Shown piece by piece: positions 23,828 to 34,657 of a stretch of 64,000 bases of DNA (positions are counted from its first letter, which is position 1; every line of letters begins with the position of its first letter). The position numbers and the translations under genes were made by a program. Location: assembly GCF_010093815.1 (NCBI RefSeq), contig NW_022985564.1:788590-852589 (forward strand), read 5' to 3'. Source of the stretch: Pseudovirgaria hyperparasitica (lineage: Eukaryota > Ascomycota > Dothideomycetes > Acrospermales > Acrospermaceae). The notes beneath the pieces were generated by a model. The model did no database searches and was not told the DNA's origin. It was given only the letters and a program-made list of their open reading frames with translations.

Positions 23828-26279
23828 AAGAGACTCCTCAAGCCAGAACTCGAGACTGCACAATCGACATAAGCACGGCGAAGAAAGGGTTTCGCCCATA
23901 CAATGATCTAGGAATATGGCCAGGTTACTGAGGGAGCCATTTCGCACGAACTTACATCTAAGCCCACAAGGTTGATTTCCACATGCTTGACATGCCAATA
24001 CTATAGACATAACCATTATTCGACTCTAGTTCAGATCTCATTACTAAAACATATGTTGACCTACGACGGACGCATGTGCCAAGTCCCACCAACTTTTCTT
24101 TCACGGTTTGGGATAATACAATGTGGCCGAACCTGAAGGTTTATCCTGTTGGAGGTTCGTGAGATCAGCCATGGTTTACATCTGAGTCCTGTTTACCGTC
24201 CGCATTCTGCAACGCAACACCCACTTCATCCAAGACTTCTCAAGGTACAATCATAGCCTCCAGCTCTGAGATATCATACTAGCAACGAGAATTCATATGA
24301 TTCTCTCACCTTCTATTCCTGAACTAGGTACGACAGTCAGGAGGAATTTGTCCATACTAGATTCAAGATGTTCGATAGGCCCCTGGAACACGATGAGACA
24401 TATAGCAAAGGCAAATCGATTGCCGTTTTGATATCGCAGAGATCGGTGGTAAACGTCACAATTCTATACTGTCTCCTTGATGACCCTCATACACCTTAGT
24501 AATACCACACCATCAAACCAATATTGCTGAATAGGTGGATGAGGAGCGTGTGTGTAATTAGTGAAGGTGAGCGCATATTATTCCTCTAGGACCTCGAGGG
24601 GACAGACATGGAACTGTGGGCTTAGCCCCGATCGTCTGAGACACACCTCGAAACCACTGATATATGACCTCCTGTACCGTCTCGTGCGGGTAGACTTCCA
24701 AAGGTAGAATTCTAAGCAGCTTTCTGTTTCGCAGTATAGTGTTATCTTGTGGTTATTACTCATGACGTTCATGAGATTGAAGATCCTCATCGTAAATACC
24801 GGAAAACAAAGACGATCACCATCATAGCTCATCATGATTAAAATTGCGAATTCGTTGTTTGAATAGCACATTAGACGGCTGACCCATCAGACACAATGCC
24901 TATTTGGATACTCAGATTTACCTCATAGCTTGGGTAATTCAATCAGCAGAAACAAGCCTTTCAGCACGGTTGTCAGGCAAGAACATGAGAGTTATTAATA
25001 TGTAAAAGCAGTACTCTCGGAACTTTTGTTCAGTTCCGAAGAAATCCACGGCGGAAACTGGTTTGGACGAGTATTGTTGCCACGCAATGAGCTTCGATGA
25101 TTCTCGGAGAGACTCGTAGCTTTCCATTTCAGGAGTGTGCAAAAGCTCCATCCTCTGCAGAGAGATGATCATGTAAGATGGCACAAAGCTGCCAACAATC
25201 AACTAGGGTACCCCATAAATACATAAGAAGCAATGGTGAGGATTGACAGGGGTCAATCATGAGGCTGATAATGAACAACATGTACTGCTCGCTCATATTC
25301 TGACTTTTCAGATTGGGTATAACATAATGCGTACATTTTGCCGACAGCATGATTTGGGTGACTTGCATGTATCTTCACTTGCTTCTTCACGTTCAATCTG
25401 AATCACACCTCGTACTGTATATGATACCTAGTGGTAATGGTCATGCGGACTTGCTAGGAAGGGCCAACTTGCCTCAGTGATAATGATTGTCTTTGCTAGG
25501 ATGGCACTTTGGACCCAATCCTGATTTCTTCACACACCCAGAATGCAGATGTATATTGCCATAACAGGAGGCATCTGAATTCGGCGACGAACACCCCGAG
25601 TCAATGCCCTGGCGGAAGATAGCTTAGCCGATGGGAATTAGAGCCAGTATATATCAAAACAAAGTCTGCCAGGTGGGCTCCAAGTCGTATATAACCACTG
25701 AGTCAGCAGTTTGTTCGCAGTGACTGGTTGGTATGCGCTGGATAGATTCATCGCAAGGTCTTGTCTGAGGACGAGGCTTTGTGGATCCATTCCCGGTATG
25801 TCTCCTCCACCACTCCACAAAGCCTGCCTAAGGTAAGGATTTCAATGTCCATTTAAACCTCAAACATATGTTATCAGGGTGTAGCAGTCGGTGCTTCGTC
25901 AGGCTGCAAGCGAAGCTGTCTGCAATGGCTCGTATTCGAAGCCTAAAAAATCCACATTCTGTTTCGATCTCGCGTTGGTATTTGTGTATTCAGTTCATCT
26001 TGCCTTCCTACGATCCGGCATGCTAAAGCTCGGTGACTACCATCAACATTCTCCAGATGTCTTCAGCAACGAGAACAGGATAGGCTCAAAAGTAGTAAGA
26101 CCGCAGTGACAGTGTTGAATAAGCCGTATACAGATGCAAGAAATTCAGGTCCAATCAATCCTTCTCATGCAAAATCTTGATTTGGGTATCCAACATTTAG
26201 GGGTAGGAGTAATGAAATTGCGATTGTACGGTGGACTATACCCCAAACCTAATGAGACGAATCTTTGCACTACCATCAC
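23828..26279. other. region without a supportable gene; unresolved minus-strand ORFs
   Basis: Three neighbouring minus-strand ORFs (25368-25129, 25202-24939, 24871-24578) have hydrophobic stretches and could be exons of, or remains of, a membrane protein gene running from about 25820 to 24560. Further in-frame patches lie near 25820-25640. Stops separate them, and I cannot find one consistent set of splice sites or a family, so I do not call a gene. The segment nearest 26280 is the 3' flank of the small membrane protein gene. Confidence 0.4.
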
Positions 26280-26723
26280 CTATCGTTCCAATGTCGAACC
26301 ACTCCTTGCATTCCCTGGCATCGGAATCTCGCCATATGGCCTCTCGTTCGCGTTGTCAGCCAGTAAACCTCCATTACTACTCCCAGTCCCCCCATTAGTC
26401 CCATTAGCCCCATGGCCCCCATCGCATCCATAGCTCGCACTCCTCCCGTGCGCATAGCTATCGCCACTCATGAGCCCGGTCCAATCATCCTCCCTTTTCT
26501 CTACGTCCAATCCGGGTCGTCCGCGGATCCGCCTATATGCATACTTTATGCGATCCCAATAGTAAAAGCCCAGGAAGATCAACATGAAGAGGGCGAGGAC
26601 AGGTATTGTAACGGCAAAGGCGATTACGAATGTGCGCACGGGGGGAGGGCCGTTGTCCGTGGCAGCGGTGGCGCGGGTGAGGAGTGTGTAAATCGAGGCT
26701 TCGAGGTTGTCAAGGACCGGCAT
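26280..26723 (-). CDS. small single-pass membrane protein of unknown function
   Basis: One exon encodes 147 residues from the ATG at 26723; the frame is open farther upstream but only from a non-ATG codon. A short N-terminal segment (MPVLDNLEASIYTLLTRATA) precedes one strong membrane segment, roughly residues 29-53 (TFVIAFAVTIPVLALFMLIFLGFYYW). A basic stretch follows (RIKYAYRRIRGR), so the C-terminus should face the cytosol by the positive-inside rule. The tail is Gly/Ser/Asn-rich (GGHGANGTNGGTGSSNGG) and likely disordered. There is no recognisable domain. The clear membrane segment with basic stop-transfer and the lack of internal stops make it a plausible gene. Similar small proteins are annotated as hypothetical in many Pezizomycotina. 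Confidence 0.65.
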   Translation of the reverse strand: MPVLDNLEASIYTLLTRATAATDNGPPPVRTFVIAFAVTIPVLALFMLIFLGFYYWDRIKYAYRRIRGRPGLDVEKREDDWTGLMSGDSYAHGRSASYGCDGGHGANGTNGGTGSSNGGLLADNANERPYGEIPMPGNARSGSTLER

Positions 26724-27659
26724 CTTGTTGAATATGGGAATGAGCGTGAGTGGGATAGATGTTGTAGTTCTGTCACACCGCAAAAAGAGTGATATGAGGG
26801 GTTTTCAAATGAGATTTTTTGTTCAGCGAGAGATGTAAACTTTGTTGTTGAGGTTGAGAGTTGGAGATGGTCTTGAATTATGCCTGTTTGGTTGATATGC
26901 AGCAAGGTGAAAGCATGACATACCACGGCTAAGTGCTTTAATACAGAACGTTGGATAATAAATTAAACAGAGTCGTGCCCTCGGCGAACGGGAAATGGAG
27001 GATACAAATAGGGTCCTAATTAGACGCCTCATATCCTAGTCAAGCATGGCATCAAGGCCACCATGGCTCAGCCTCGATTTCGACAGGATCGCAAGTGTTG
27101 GGCGTAGTTCACACTAGGAGGAACCATAACTGCGCCGTTGCCACATGCGGTTTAGTGGAAGCTATATTGGGACCTGAAACATATCTCTTCTGCGAGAGCG
27201 TTGAGATCATGCAGATTGAGTAGGGCGCGTGGCTGTGGGAATGCATGCGGGGGGCGCGGGCGCAAGTGGACGAATGAGCCGGAACTGCACCGTGATGCGA
27301 CGTCAAGAGAGACGATATTTGTGGTGTGTAGTAATCGTATGATGTCGATTGCTTTTAATAGTTCTTAAAGATCTTTCTCAGTGGAGCAAGGGTATTTGAG
27401 ACGAATAGACTCCTGGTATCGAGCATACAGTATTCGACATACTGATCGTATACGGCTAGCGTCGCTAGAATGTTGTTTTGCATCCTAAGCCTCAAACTGA
27501 GCAGAGCGGCTGGCCTGAAAACCTAGAAAGCAGGTAAGGTCATATATGACAGTAATTCTCAGATAATCCATTGATGGTCTGAAGTCTCGTTGGTAGAACG
27601 GGGTAGAATCTCTAGAAGTCCTGAAAGTAATTGTTCCTTTCGTACGATTTCTTGCTACA
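26724..27659. other. intergenic, tandem minus-strand genes
   Basis: It holds the promoter of the small membrane protein gene and the 3' flank of ESF2. No ORF with coding character is seen. Confidence 0.5.
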
Positions 27660-28667
27660 TCAGAAAATCTTACTTAGTACTCTCTTTACATCCGCATTAT
27701 GCTCTATCTTATCATTGTCGGTTGCCTCCCTTTTATAAACCTCATTCTGGCGGAAGTGCATTTTTCGGCCTTTGCCCTTAGCAGCGGCTGGCATATTGAT
27801 GTCGGGTATCCGATCTCCATCTGCAGCGTTTGCAATTTCTCCATTTTGCTTCTGTAGCCTCTTTGCTTTGATACCTTCTAGCATCTTCGCTTGTTCTACG
27901 CTCTCCAAGAAAATCTTGTTCTCCCTCGTTGTCTGTGCAATTTCGGCCCGTAACCTGGCGGCTCGCTCAGCATTCTCGTTCGATATCTGCTCGGTAAGGT
28001 GATGCCACTTGAAGCCTTTCAGATATTTAATGTTCCAGACATCATCGTGATACCAGCCACCCTTTTTCCCGCCAACTATCTTTGTGTTGAGTGTTTCTGC
28101 CACGACCTTTGCGACCTTTTTGTCTGAGAACTCCACCCATCCGTCCGTGAATGAACGTTTCTTGTTCCCGCCAGATTTGACGCGACGTGAATGTTGGGAA
28201 GGGTCTTCAGGAGTGAGAAATATCCGACCAATTTCGCCGTATGGTTGAAGAAGTGTGCGTACGGCGGATGGCTTCATGAATGGAGGTACGCGTGAGAGGT
28301 ATATGACGCCTGTTCGGGAGGCTTTCTTTTGGCTTGCTTCAAGTTTTTTTGCACTTAACGCCTTGATTTTTGCTTTGCTTGAAGGTGGGAGTGGTGTGTC
28401 TACTAAGGTATCGACATCGCCGTTGCCATTGGGACATGAGTCTATGCCTCCCTCAACATCTGAGATATCCTGAGGAGTCTTTGTTGCTATGTTTGCTTCA
28501 TCGTCATCGTCATCTGAATCGCCGTCGTCGCTCGTCTTCCGCCTCTTGTTTGCGCGGCGATCGAGCGCTTTGCTTCTGCTCTCCTCTGCAGCTTCCGAGT
28601 CGTAACCTGACCCTTCATCATCGGTCAGGTCATCTTCTAGCCATTCGTTGCGTTTGCGTGTTGTCAT
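27660..28667 (-). CDS. ESF2: pre-rRNA-processing protein ESF2 (ABT1 homologue)
   Basis: A single exon encodes 335 residues. The N-terminus is highly acidic (DEGSGYDSE, DGDSDDDDDE) with a basic nuclear-localisation patch, RRANKRRK, near residues 37-44. An RRM follows at about 119-215. RNP-like strands are visible as GVIYLSRVPPF and DGWVEFSDKKVAK, the latter in the RNP1 position. The conserved ESF2 signature GGWYHDDVWNIKYLKGFKW follows at about residues 203-221. The C-terminal tail is basic (KGKGRK), for RNA contact. In yeast Esf2 works in the nucleolus in the SSU processome, stimulates the helicase Dbp8 and is required for 18S rRNA production through A0-A2 cleavage. The start is the first ATG and is well supported. 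The gene is divergent from the hydrolase gene with about 800 bp between. Confidence 0.95.
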   Translation of the reverse strand: MTTRKRNEWLEDDLTDDEGSGYDSEAAEESRSKALDRRANKRRKTSDDGDSDDDDDEANIATKTPQDISDVEGGIDSCPNGNGDVDTLVDTPLPPSSKAKIKALSAKKLEASQKKASRTGVIYLSRVPPFMKPSAVRTLLQPYGEIGRIFLTPEDPSQHSRRVKSGGNKKRSFTDGWVEFSDKKVAKVVAETLNTKIVGGKKGGWYHDDVWNIKYLKGFKWHHLTEQISNENAERAARLRAEIAQTTRENKIFLESVEQAKMLEGIKAKRLQKQNGEIANAADGDRIPDINMPAAAKGKGRKMHFRQNEVYKREATDNDKIEHNADVKRVLSKIF

Positions 28668-29470
28668 GATGGGTCTTCGTGGTTATATATGAGAAAGTCG
28701 GTGTCACGATTGTGACAAAAAGTTTAGCGCGATCAATAAGCTTATCGATTAATTGAAACCTAAGGCATCAAGGCTTTCAAAGGCATCAAAAGACCAACCA
28801 CCACCTCCCGTTGGGCTTGGCGAAGGATTCAGTTGCCGAGACATTGATGTCTACCTAGGTAGATCTCCATTCAACAGTACAGTATTACAGCATTACAGCC
28901 TGTGCCCAGTCTCATGTCGCGGACGGCTATGAAATGAGAAGAAAAATACTGCATCTCTCGTCAACACGGAGTTTCCGATGCATCGAACTCCGAGAGGTCG
29001 ACTGATCAGGGTTCATGTGATGTAACGGTGGCTTGACTGAGCCTGGGCCTTGAGGCCACCGACCAAGAAACCTGGTTTCCTTTTGAATGCATCCGTTGTC
29101 TGTATACGCACGATACGTCTGACGGGGCCGTCTCTTGTCTTGTCGTAGATCTGGAAAAGCACCGCTACGGAACCAAAAACCCGATATAGGGTGTCTTGCA
29201 AATGTAGCATCAGATGCCTGCACAGTCATAGTAATACGAGGTACAGTCATATGGCACCTAGAAAAACATAATGCGAAATCCATCAGTCTGGTATTCGCAT
29301 TAATGAGCCTATGCGTAAAATTCCCCCAAAATAGGACTGAAGTTAACTCCCTAGTACGCTCGAGTAACACGTTTACTGGGACGATATATTTATCTCCTCA
29401 AACCCCTCATTGTCCAACTCTCAGCGTCTACAATCTACCACCACCACGAATCAAAATCAAAACGTCCATA
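28668..29470. promoter_or_regulatory. intergenic between divergent ESF2 and hydrolase genes
   Basis: About 800 bp separate the two start codons and must include both promoters. I see no further gene; the short ORFs here begin at non-ATG codons or are antisense. Confidence 0.45.
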
Positions 29471-30578
29471 ATGTCCTTCTCCAACCTCCACTGGTGCCCC
29501 TACGTCGCCGAGTCCATACGCGCATCCCCTCCTCATCCTCTCCAACGGACATACATCAGATCTCAAACGTACGATCTCGAATTGGTATTTTTCACTCCAT
29601 CCCAATCAACACCCTGCCAGCCTCTCCTCTTCGCACACGGCGGCTATGGGTCCGCATCCGTCTGGTACCCATACATGCTCTTCTTCGCCGCACGTAATAT
29701 CCCGTGCTACGCGATCTCCTATCGCGGACATGGTAATTCTACCTGCCCAGGGTTTCTCCAGATGGTCTATGGCACCACTAAAGGTATGCTAGCCAACGAT
29801 CTAGTGGCCGGCGTACAGGAAGTCGAGCGGCGAGAGAGCGAGAGAAAGGGAGAAGTCATGGAGGGCGAGGTGGTGCTTGTAGGGCACTCAAGTGGCGGTG
29901 GACTGGCGCAGTATGTGCTGAGCGAGGGGATGGTGAGGGTGAAAGGGCTAGTGCTGCTGGGGAGTGTACCTGGGTTTGGGTCGTGAGTAAATCCATCGCC
30001 ACCTTCCGTAAGCCTGTCGATGCTGATATCCATCGAAGACTTGGCGTATATAAAAACTGGTGGTTCCGTGTCGACCCATTCTTCATGCCTCGTGTCGTGC
30101 TGCATCTGTGGCATCCGACGTCCCCTCTATCCACGGATGCACTTGTGAAGAGAGTGTTTTTCAGCGATGAGAAATCAGATGAGGAGGTGGCGGTGTTTCG
30201 TCAGAATATGGCACCGTATGAAAGCTATTGGTGGCCAATGAGCATGATGTGGACTTTTGCAGACGCTGGACGTGTGCTACAGAGCATCAAGGGTTGGAAC
30301 CAGGCAGGTAGCGAGAGAGTGCTCGTACTTTCGGGGTCTGGGACGTACTATGTACACCAGAGATCATGGAGCAACTTTCTGCGTGGTATCGGTCTGCGTT
30401 TGATTCCATGCGCAAGACCGATAACCCTAAAGGTTCTGGATCCGAGATAGTGAAGAGTCAGATGCGAGGTGAAGGGGTGAGGTTTGAAATGGTCGAAGGA
30501 GCTGGGCACCATGTTCAGAACGATGTGCAATGGGAAGACGGGGCGCTGAAGATCCTAGACTTTTATGAGCAGCTCTAA
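29471..30578 (+). CDS. alpha/beta hydrolase with a disrupted reading frame
   Basis: Exon 1 is 29471-29982. A 56-bp intron with a GTGAGT donor and a GAAG acceptor leads to exon 2 at 30039. The oxyanion region LLFAHGGYGS (residues 52-61) and nucleophile elbow GHSSGGG (Ser140) are intact, and the C-terminal GAGHHVQND carries the likely catalytic His. Near 30337-30341 the frame shifts: SERVLVLSGS is in one frame and DVLCTPEIMEQLSAWYR, the expected continuation with the catalytic Asp, is in the next. One base fewer than expected lies between them. Gene finders could instead splice 30308-30360 (GTAGCG...CACCAG), which restores frame and gives 332 residues but deletes that strand and the Asp. I judge this a recent frameshift or a sequence error rather than a true intron. 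The substrate is unknown; the fold suggests a lysophospholipase- or esterase-like enzyme. Confidence 0.75.
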
Positions 30579-30826
30579 ACGCAGCAGTTGTTAGGCGAGA
30601 AATTTGAATCTCAATACGTCTAATCTGCTTGTTAACGGCGCAAAGACTGCGCCTTAAAGCTTAAAGGGTTGGCCAAGTTCATTGAATAGAACAAGGTAGC
30701 GGTCATTGTTCTGCAGGCCGTCCAGACGCCATTTCCTCTTGATGAGTAGTTTGCACGATCGATTCTGCAGGGCATGTTACTACGTTCAAGTATTTATACA
30801 TGTTTTATACTGATGGTGCAACTCCA

Positions 30827-32131
30827 TTACACTGTCGCCTCATCGCTGCGCCTTTGCTCGGCACCTTTGATGTGTGACGTCTCTGATGATTCTGCCTCAT
30901 GCTCATCCTCAACATTGTCAGGGGACATTTCGCTATTCCCGTCCTGGTCCTGCTTATGTGCTATACGCTGCTGTCTTCTCCAATGCTCCTCTGAGACGCT
31001 ACCCCAAAGCTCTTCAAGATCAATTTCTTCCCTTTTATCCTCGACAAACATTTGAACTACGATCATGCACCCCTTCTCCTCCTCACCCCACCCAATGAAG
31101 GCTGGCCTCTCCTTCTGAGGCGCGTCTACGGCCTCTTCTATCCGTCCTACAGTAACACATATCCAGCCAGATCGTATCCCGTCATCCGCTGCCTCGACCT
31201 CGGTCACTCCTGCGGTCGCCATGACCTTCGCGCGTTTCGCCTTGCGCCGCAATTTGATCTTCAACTCATTACGGCCTAACAGACCTGCCGCGTAAGGCTT
31301 CATATGAAATTCTCGGCGGATCCACCGGCAGAATCGGTCTGCGGACACGTGGAGATGCTTCTCGGAGCGTGCCGTTCCGATGACCATGATCAGATTGTTG
31401 CCAAGAGCAGATGGAGGGTCGAGATGGCGGAGATCGAGGAGTGCAAGATCATCGAGACCGAGATCGGTAGAAATGTGCGAGAGAAGGGTGTGCAGGACAG
31501 GTGGTGGGTGAGGAGGGAGCTCAGGAATCTGTTGGCGTGCGGCAAGAGGGTTATCGGAGGACTGGGTGGGTGCTGATTGTTGGAGATACCATGGTACAGG
31601 GGCTAGGGTTGGAGCGGTGGACTCCTCTGCGGATGGTGATGATGATGAAGTGGTGAGGGATGGAGTCTCGGCTGTATTGGAGGTTGGCGCAGCACGGTAT
31701 ATGGTTTTGAAGCCTGGTATGCTGTTCCCTGGTGTGTATTTGATGCGTGGCTCGAGGTCTTCAACAGAGTCGCTGGGCTGCGGTATTGCGTTCCATGGCT
31801 CAACGAACTTGGGCTGGAGGGTAGGGAGTGCCGCAGTCTCCAACGTACTGGTCCCTCCCAAAGAATCGTGAGATATTTGGTCTTCTATGGCTTCATTTAT
31901 CCCCTCTACCAATGGCTCAAACTCTTCAGTTTCTTGTTTTCGTCGATTTGTCCTGATTCGAGGTAATTGGAAGGAAGCTGATGTGGATATGTTACGCGAT
32001 TGAAGTGTGTTGCGTTGTGTATGCCTCGCCACGCATGTGTTGGGTATTGGCAATGTAGCGAAGCGATTGACGATAAAGGTCCGACAATGGGCACACCGTA
32101 GCGACGGTAGCACTGTTCTCGTGAGAGACAT
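30827..32131 (-). CDS. ATP25: mitochondrial ATP25-type protein with RsfS (DUF143) domain
   Basis: A single exon encodes 434 residues. The N-terminus is rich in Arg, Ser and Thr and poor in acids over residues 1-60, a likely mitochondrial presequence. A Pro/Ser/Thr-rich linker follows. The RsfS/Iojap-like domain spans roughly residues 205-385: VLHTLLSHISTDLGLDDLALLDLRHLD, then GNNLIMVIGTARSEKHLHVSADRFCRWIR, and the final GCMIVVQMFVEDKREEIDLEELW. The domain carries an insertion of about 60 residues, as in fungal ATP25. In yeast the Atp25 precursor is cleaved: the RsfS half binds the mitochondrial large ribosomal subunit, and the C-terminal half stabilises OLI1 mRNA for ATP synthase subunit 9. 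Here the protein stops soon after the RsfS domain with an acidic tail, so the mRNA-stabilising half appears to be missing or located elsewhere. It is convergent with the hydrolase gene. Confidence 0.85.
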   Translation of the reverse strand: MSLTRTVLPSLRCAHCRTFIVNRFATLPIPNTCVARHTQRNTLQSRNISTSASFQLPRIRTNRRKQETEEFEPLVEGINEAIEDQISHDSLGGTSTLETAALPTLQPKFVEPWNAIPQPSDSVEDLEPRIKYTPGNSIPGFKTIYRAAPTSNTAETPSLTTSSSSPSAEESTAPTLAPVPWYLQQSAPTQSSDNPLAARQQIPELPPHPPPVLHTLLSHISTDLGLDDLALLDLRHLDPPSALGNNLIMVIGTARSEKHLHVSADRFCRWIRREFHMKPYAAGLLGRNELKIKLRRKAKRAKVMATAGVTEVEAADDGIRSGWICVTVGRIEEAVDAPQKERPAFIGWGEEEKGCMIVVQMFVEDKREEIDLEELWGSVSEEHWRRQQRIAHKQDQDGNSEMSPDNVEDEHEAESSETSHIKGAEQRRSDEATV

Positions 32132-32442
32132 AATCTGTACACGGAGCGTGGACGACAGAACGATGACAAGAACGATGCGCCTGTAAGTCCAGTCGTCTCA
32201 AAAAGTTCGGCCGTTACCAGAACTTCAGCCTCAGGCTCACCAAGGACGTACAAGCTAACTAAGGGACCCTCGGGATGACGCCGACCGGCGCCGCGCCTTA
32301 GTAGGGGCCAGGGCTGAGAGCGTGGGGCAAATTTATTTCAAAGCACGAGAACTCACTTGCAGTCTGCGCATCACGTCTCACAGGACTCTGTCTCTCTCTG
32401 TCTTCGCCAACACCCTATAGCACTTCTCCAAGACGCTCAGAT
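32132..32442. promoter_or_regulatory. bidirectional promoter region of ATP25 and NMD3
   Basis: Only 311 bp lie between the ATP25 and NMD3 start codons, which face away from each other. A GC-rich block sits near 32275-32300 and C/T-rich sequence precedes the NMD3 start. Both genes serve ribosome-related functions, so shared regulation is plausible but not shown. Confidence 0.55.
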
Positions 32443-34038
32443 ATGGATATCGACGGTCCCATCGCCATACAGCCGGCGCAGCAGTATGCAGCAACGTAAG
32501 TAAGCCGTTCCCCGCAAAGAAATCTAATACTGACTCAATCTAGCATCCTGTGTTGCAATTGCGGCGCGCCCATAGATGGCACACAATCCGCAGGTGCATT
32601 ATGTTTCGACTGCGTTAAACTCACCGTCGACGTCTCCGAAGGCATTCAACGCGAAGCTACTCTTCTCACATGCCGCGACTGCGATAGGTGGTTGTCACCC
32701 CCGCAGCAATGGCTTGTAGCTCAACCCGAGTCAAAAGAGATGCTTGCGCTGTGTTTGAGGAAACTAAGAGGTCTGAACAAAGTCAGGATTATCGATGCAA
32801 GTTTTATCTGGACAGAGCCCCATTCAAGGAGAGTGAAGGTCAAGATCACGATTCAGCAAGAGGCGTTTCAGAACACGATCATACAGCAGTCATTCGAGGT
32901 GGAATATATTGTGGCAAATCAGCAATGCCCAGATTGCGCAAAGTCATTCACACACAACACATGGAGAGCAGTTGTTCAAGTTCGGCAGAAAGTTCCACAC
33001 AAGAGAACGTTCCTGTACCTTGAACAGCTCATCCTCAAGCACGGCGCGCACCAGAACACGATAAACATCAAGGAAGTTCACGACGGTATAGATTTCTACT
33101 ATGGCCAACGGAACCACGCCGACCGCTTTGTTGACTTTCTCAAATCTGTTGTTCCCGTCAACGTCCGTAAATCGCAAGAACTAATCTCCATGGACATTCA
33201 CACGTCCACGAAATCGTACAAGTTCTCCTTTTCCTGTGAACTGATTCCGATCTGTAAAGACGACCTTGTTGCACTTCCCATCAAGTTAGCCAAGTCTGTC
33301 GGCAACATTTCACCACTTTGTCTCTGCTACAAAGTTGGTACATTCATCAACGTACTGGACCCATCTACACTACAAACAAGCGAGATTTCAACCAACATCT
33401 ACTGGCGTGAGCCGTTCAAATCACTTGCTGACTCGCAAGAGCTTGTTGAATTCATTGTGCTCGATATCGAGCCGCTAGGCAAACACAACGGACGGTACAC
33501 ACTGGCAGAAGCGACGGTGGTGCGGGCGGATGATATGGCTGGTGGCAGCCAAGAGTATTTCGTCAAGACACACCTTGGGGCGATTGTACACCCGGGTGAT
33601 TCTGTGATGGGATATCATCTGACGAACACGAATTTCAACAGCGAGCTTTACGACGCGCTTGAAGGCAATTCAACGTACGCAAACAACCTTCCGGATGTTG
33701 TGCTAGTTAAGAAGCTCTACGCGCGCAAGAAGAAGAACAAGGCACGTACGTGGAGGGTTAAGCGCATGGCGAAGGAAGAAGGCGAGATGTTGCCGCGCAA
33801 GCAAGATCAAGATCGGATCGAGCGCGACTTTGAGATGTTCTTGCGCGACGTGGAGGAAGACTCGGAGCTGCGAGCGGGCCTTGCGCTGTACAAGGCGCAG
33901 CAGAAGGAGCAACAAAAGATGGAAGGCATACAGGAGGCTATGGACGAAGACGAGAGTAGTGAGGACGAGGGTCTGCATATACCCATGGACCAACTGCTTG
34001 ACGAATTTGAGGACATGACGATGCAAGAAGATGAATAG
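32443..34038 (+). CDS. NMD3: 60S ribosomal subunit nuclear export adaptor NMD3
   Basis: Exon 1 is 32443-32495 and exon 2 is 32544-34038, joined across a 48-bp intron (GTAAGT...TAG), giving 515 residues, the normal NMD3 length. The N-terminal zinc-binding Cys pairs are clear: CCNCG, CFDC, CRDC and, farther on, CPDC. The central domain includes the DGIDFYYGQRNHADRFVDFL block, highly conserved in NMD3. The C-terminal third carries basic stretches (ARKKKNKARTWRVKR), then coiled, acidic and Leu-rich sequence, where NMD3 keeps its nuclear localisation and CRM1-type export signals. NMD3 binds the joining face of the 60S subunit, recruits Crm1 for nuclear export, and is released in the cytoplasm by Lsg1 and Rpl10. 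The intron near the 5' end makes the plain ORF look 83 codons too short at the N-terminus. Confidence 0.97.
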
Positions 34039-34657
34039 GCGCGACGTAGGGTTTCTTGATACCAAAAGCATAAGTGTTGGCGTTGCGGATAGGGAAAATT
34101 CGAAGGTAGGAAGAAAAGGGTATGTGCATATCTCATAGTTGAGTATCGATCGGCGCGTACCGATCAATAAAAATTACCAATGACCATTTTAGAGTGACAT
34201 GCAGTGTTGTTTGTGTGGACTCATTTCTTACCAAGCTGACGACGACTGAATTGCCCAGGTACAAGGGCGAGTGGGCAGTCGTCGTGCTTTGACCATTGGA
34301 ACGCGACACGTGTGACATCATTATATGGCATGAATGCATGGTGATGGATCCGTTGGTAGTGATAAAAATAGTGGGCGTACTGTATGTGGCGAGGTTCGCC
34401 TGGCCGCCTGAAAATGCGACGATGATAATTATAGATAAAGTCCGTCTCAACTGCTGTCGTGCAGGCACTTGATCTTCGTTGAGTCCAATGCAGTAGGTAG
34501 GCAGTGGATAGTCTGTAGCACTCTTCCACTTCGTATTGCGCCGATGATGATGTGGAAGATGGAAAATTGGAAAACATCATATCTTGTGTACTTTTTGCCG
34601 AGTTGTGGTTTCTTTGTCAATGGTCCTAGCCTAAATCATTGCCAGACCCTCGGCCTG
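34039..34657. other. convergent intergenic 3' flanks
   Basis: The stretch lies between the NMD3 stop and the 3' end of the orphan gene on the other strand. Short ORFs only; nothing else is recognised. Confidence 0.5.

Noticed and set aside
30308-30360. Intron restoring the frame of the alpha/beta hydrolase
   Set aside because: It would delete the strand and the Asp conserved in the family. The translation of the segment in the two frames is recognisable hydrolase sequence, so it is coding in origin.
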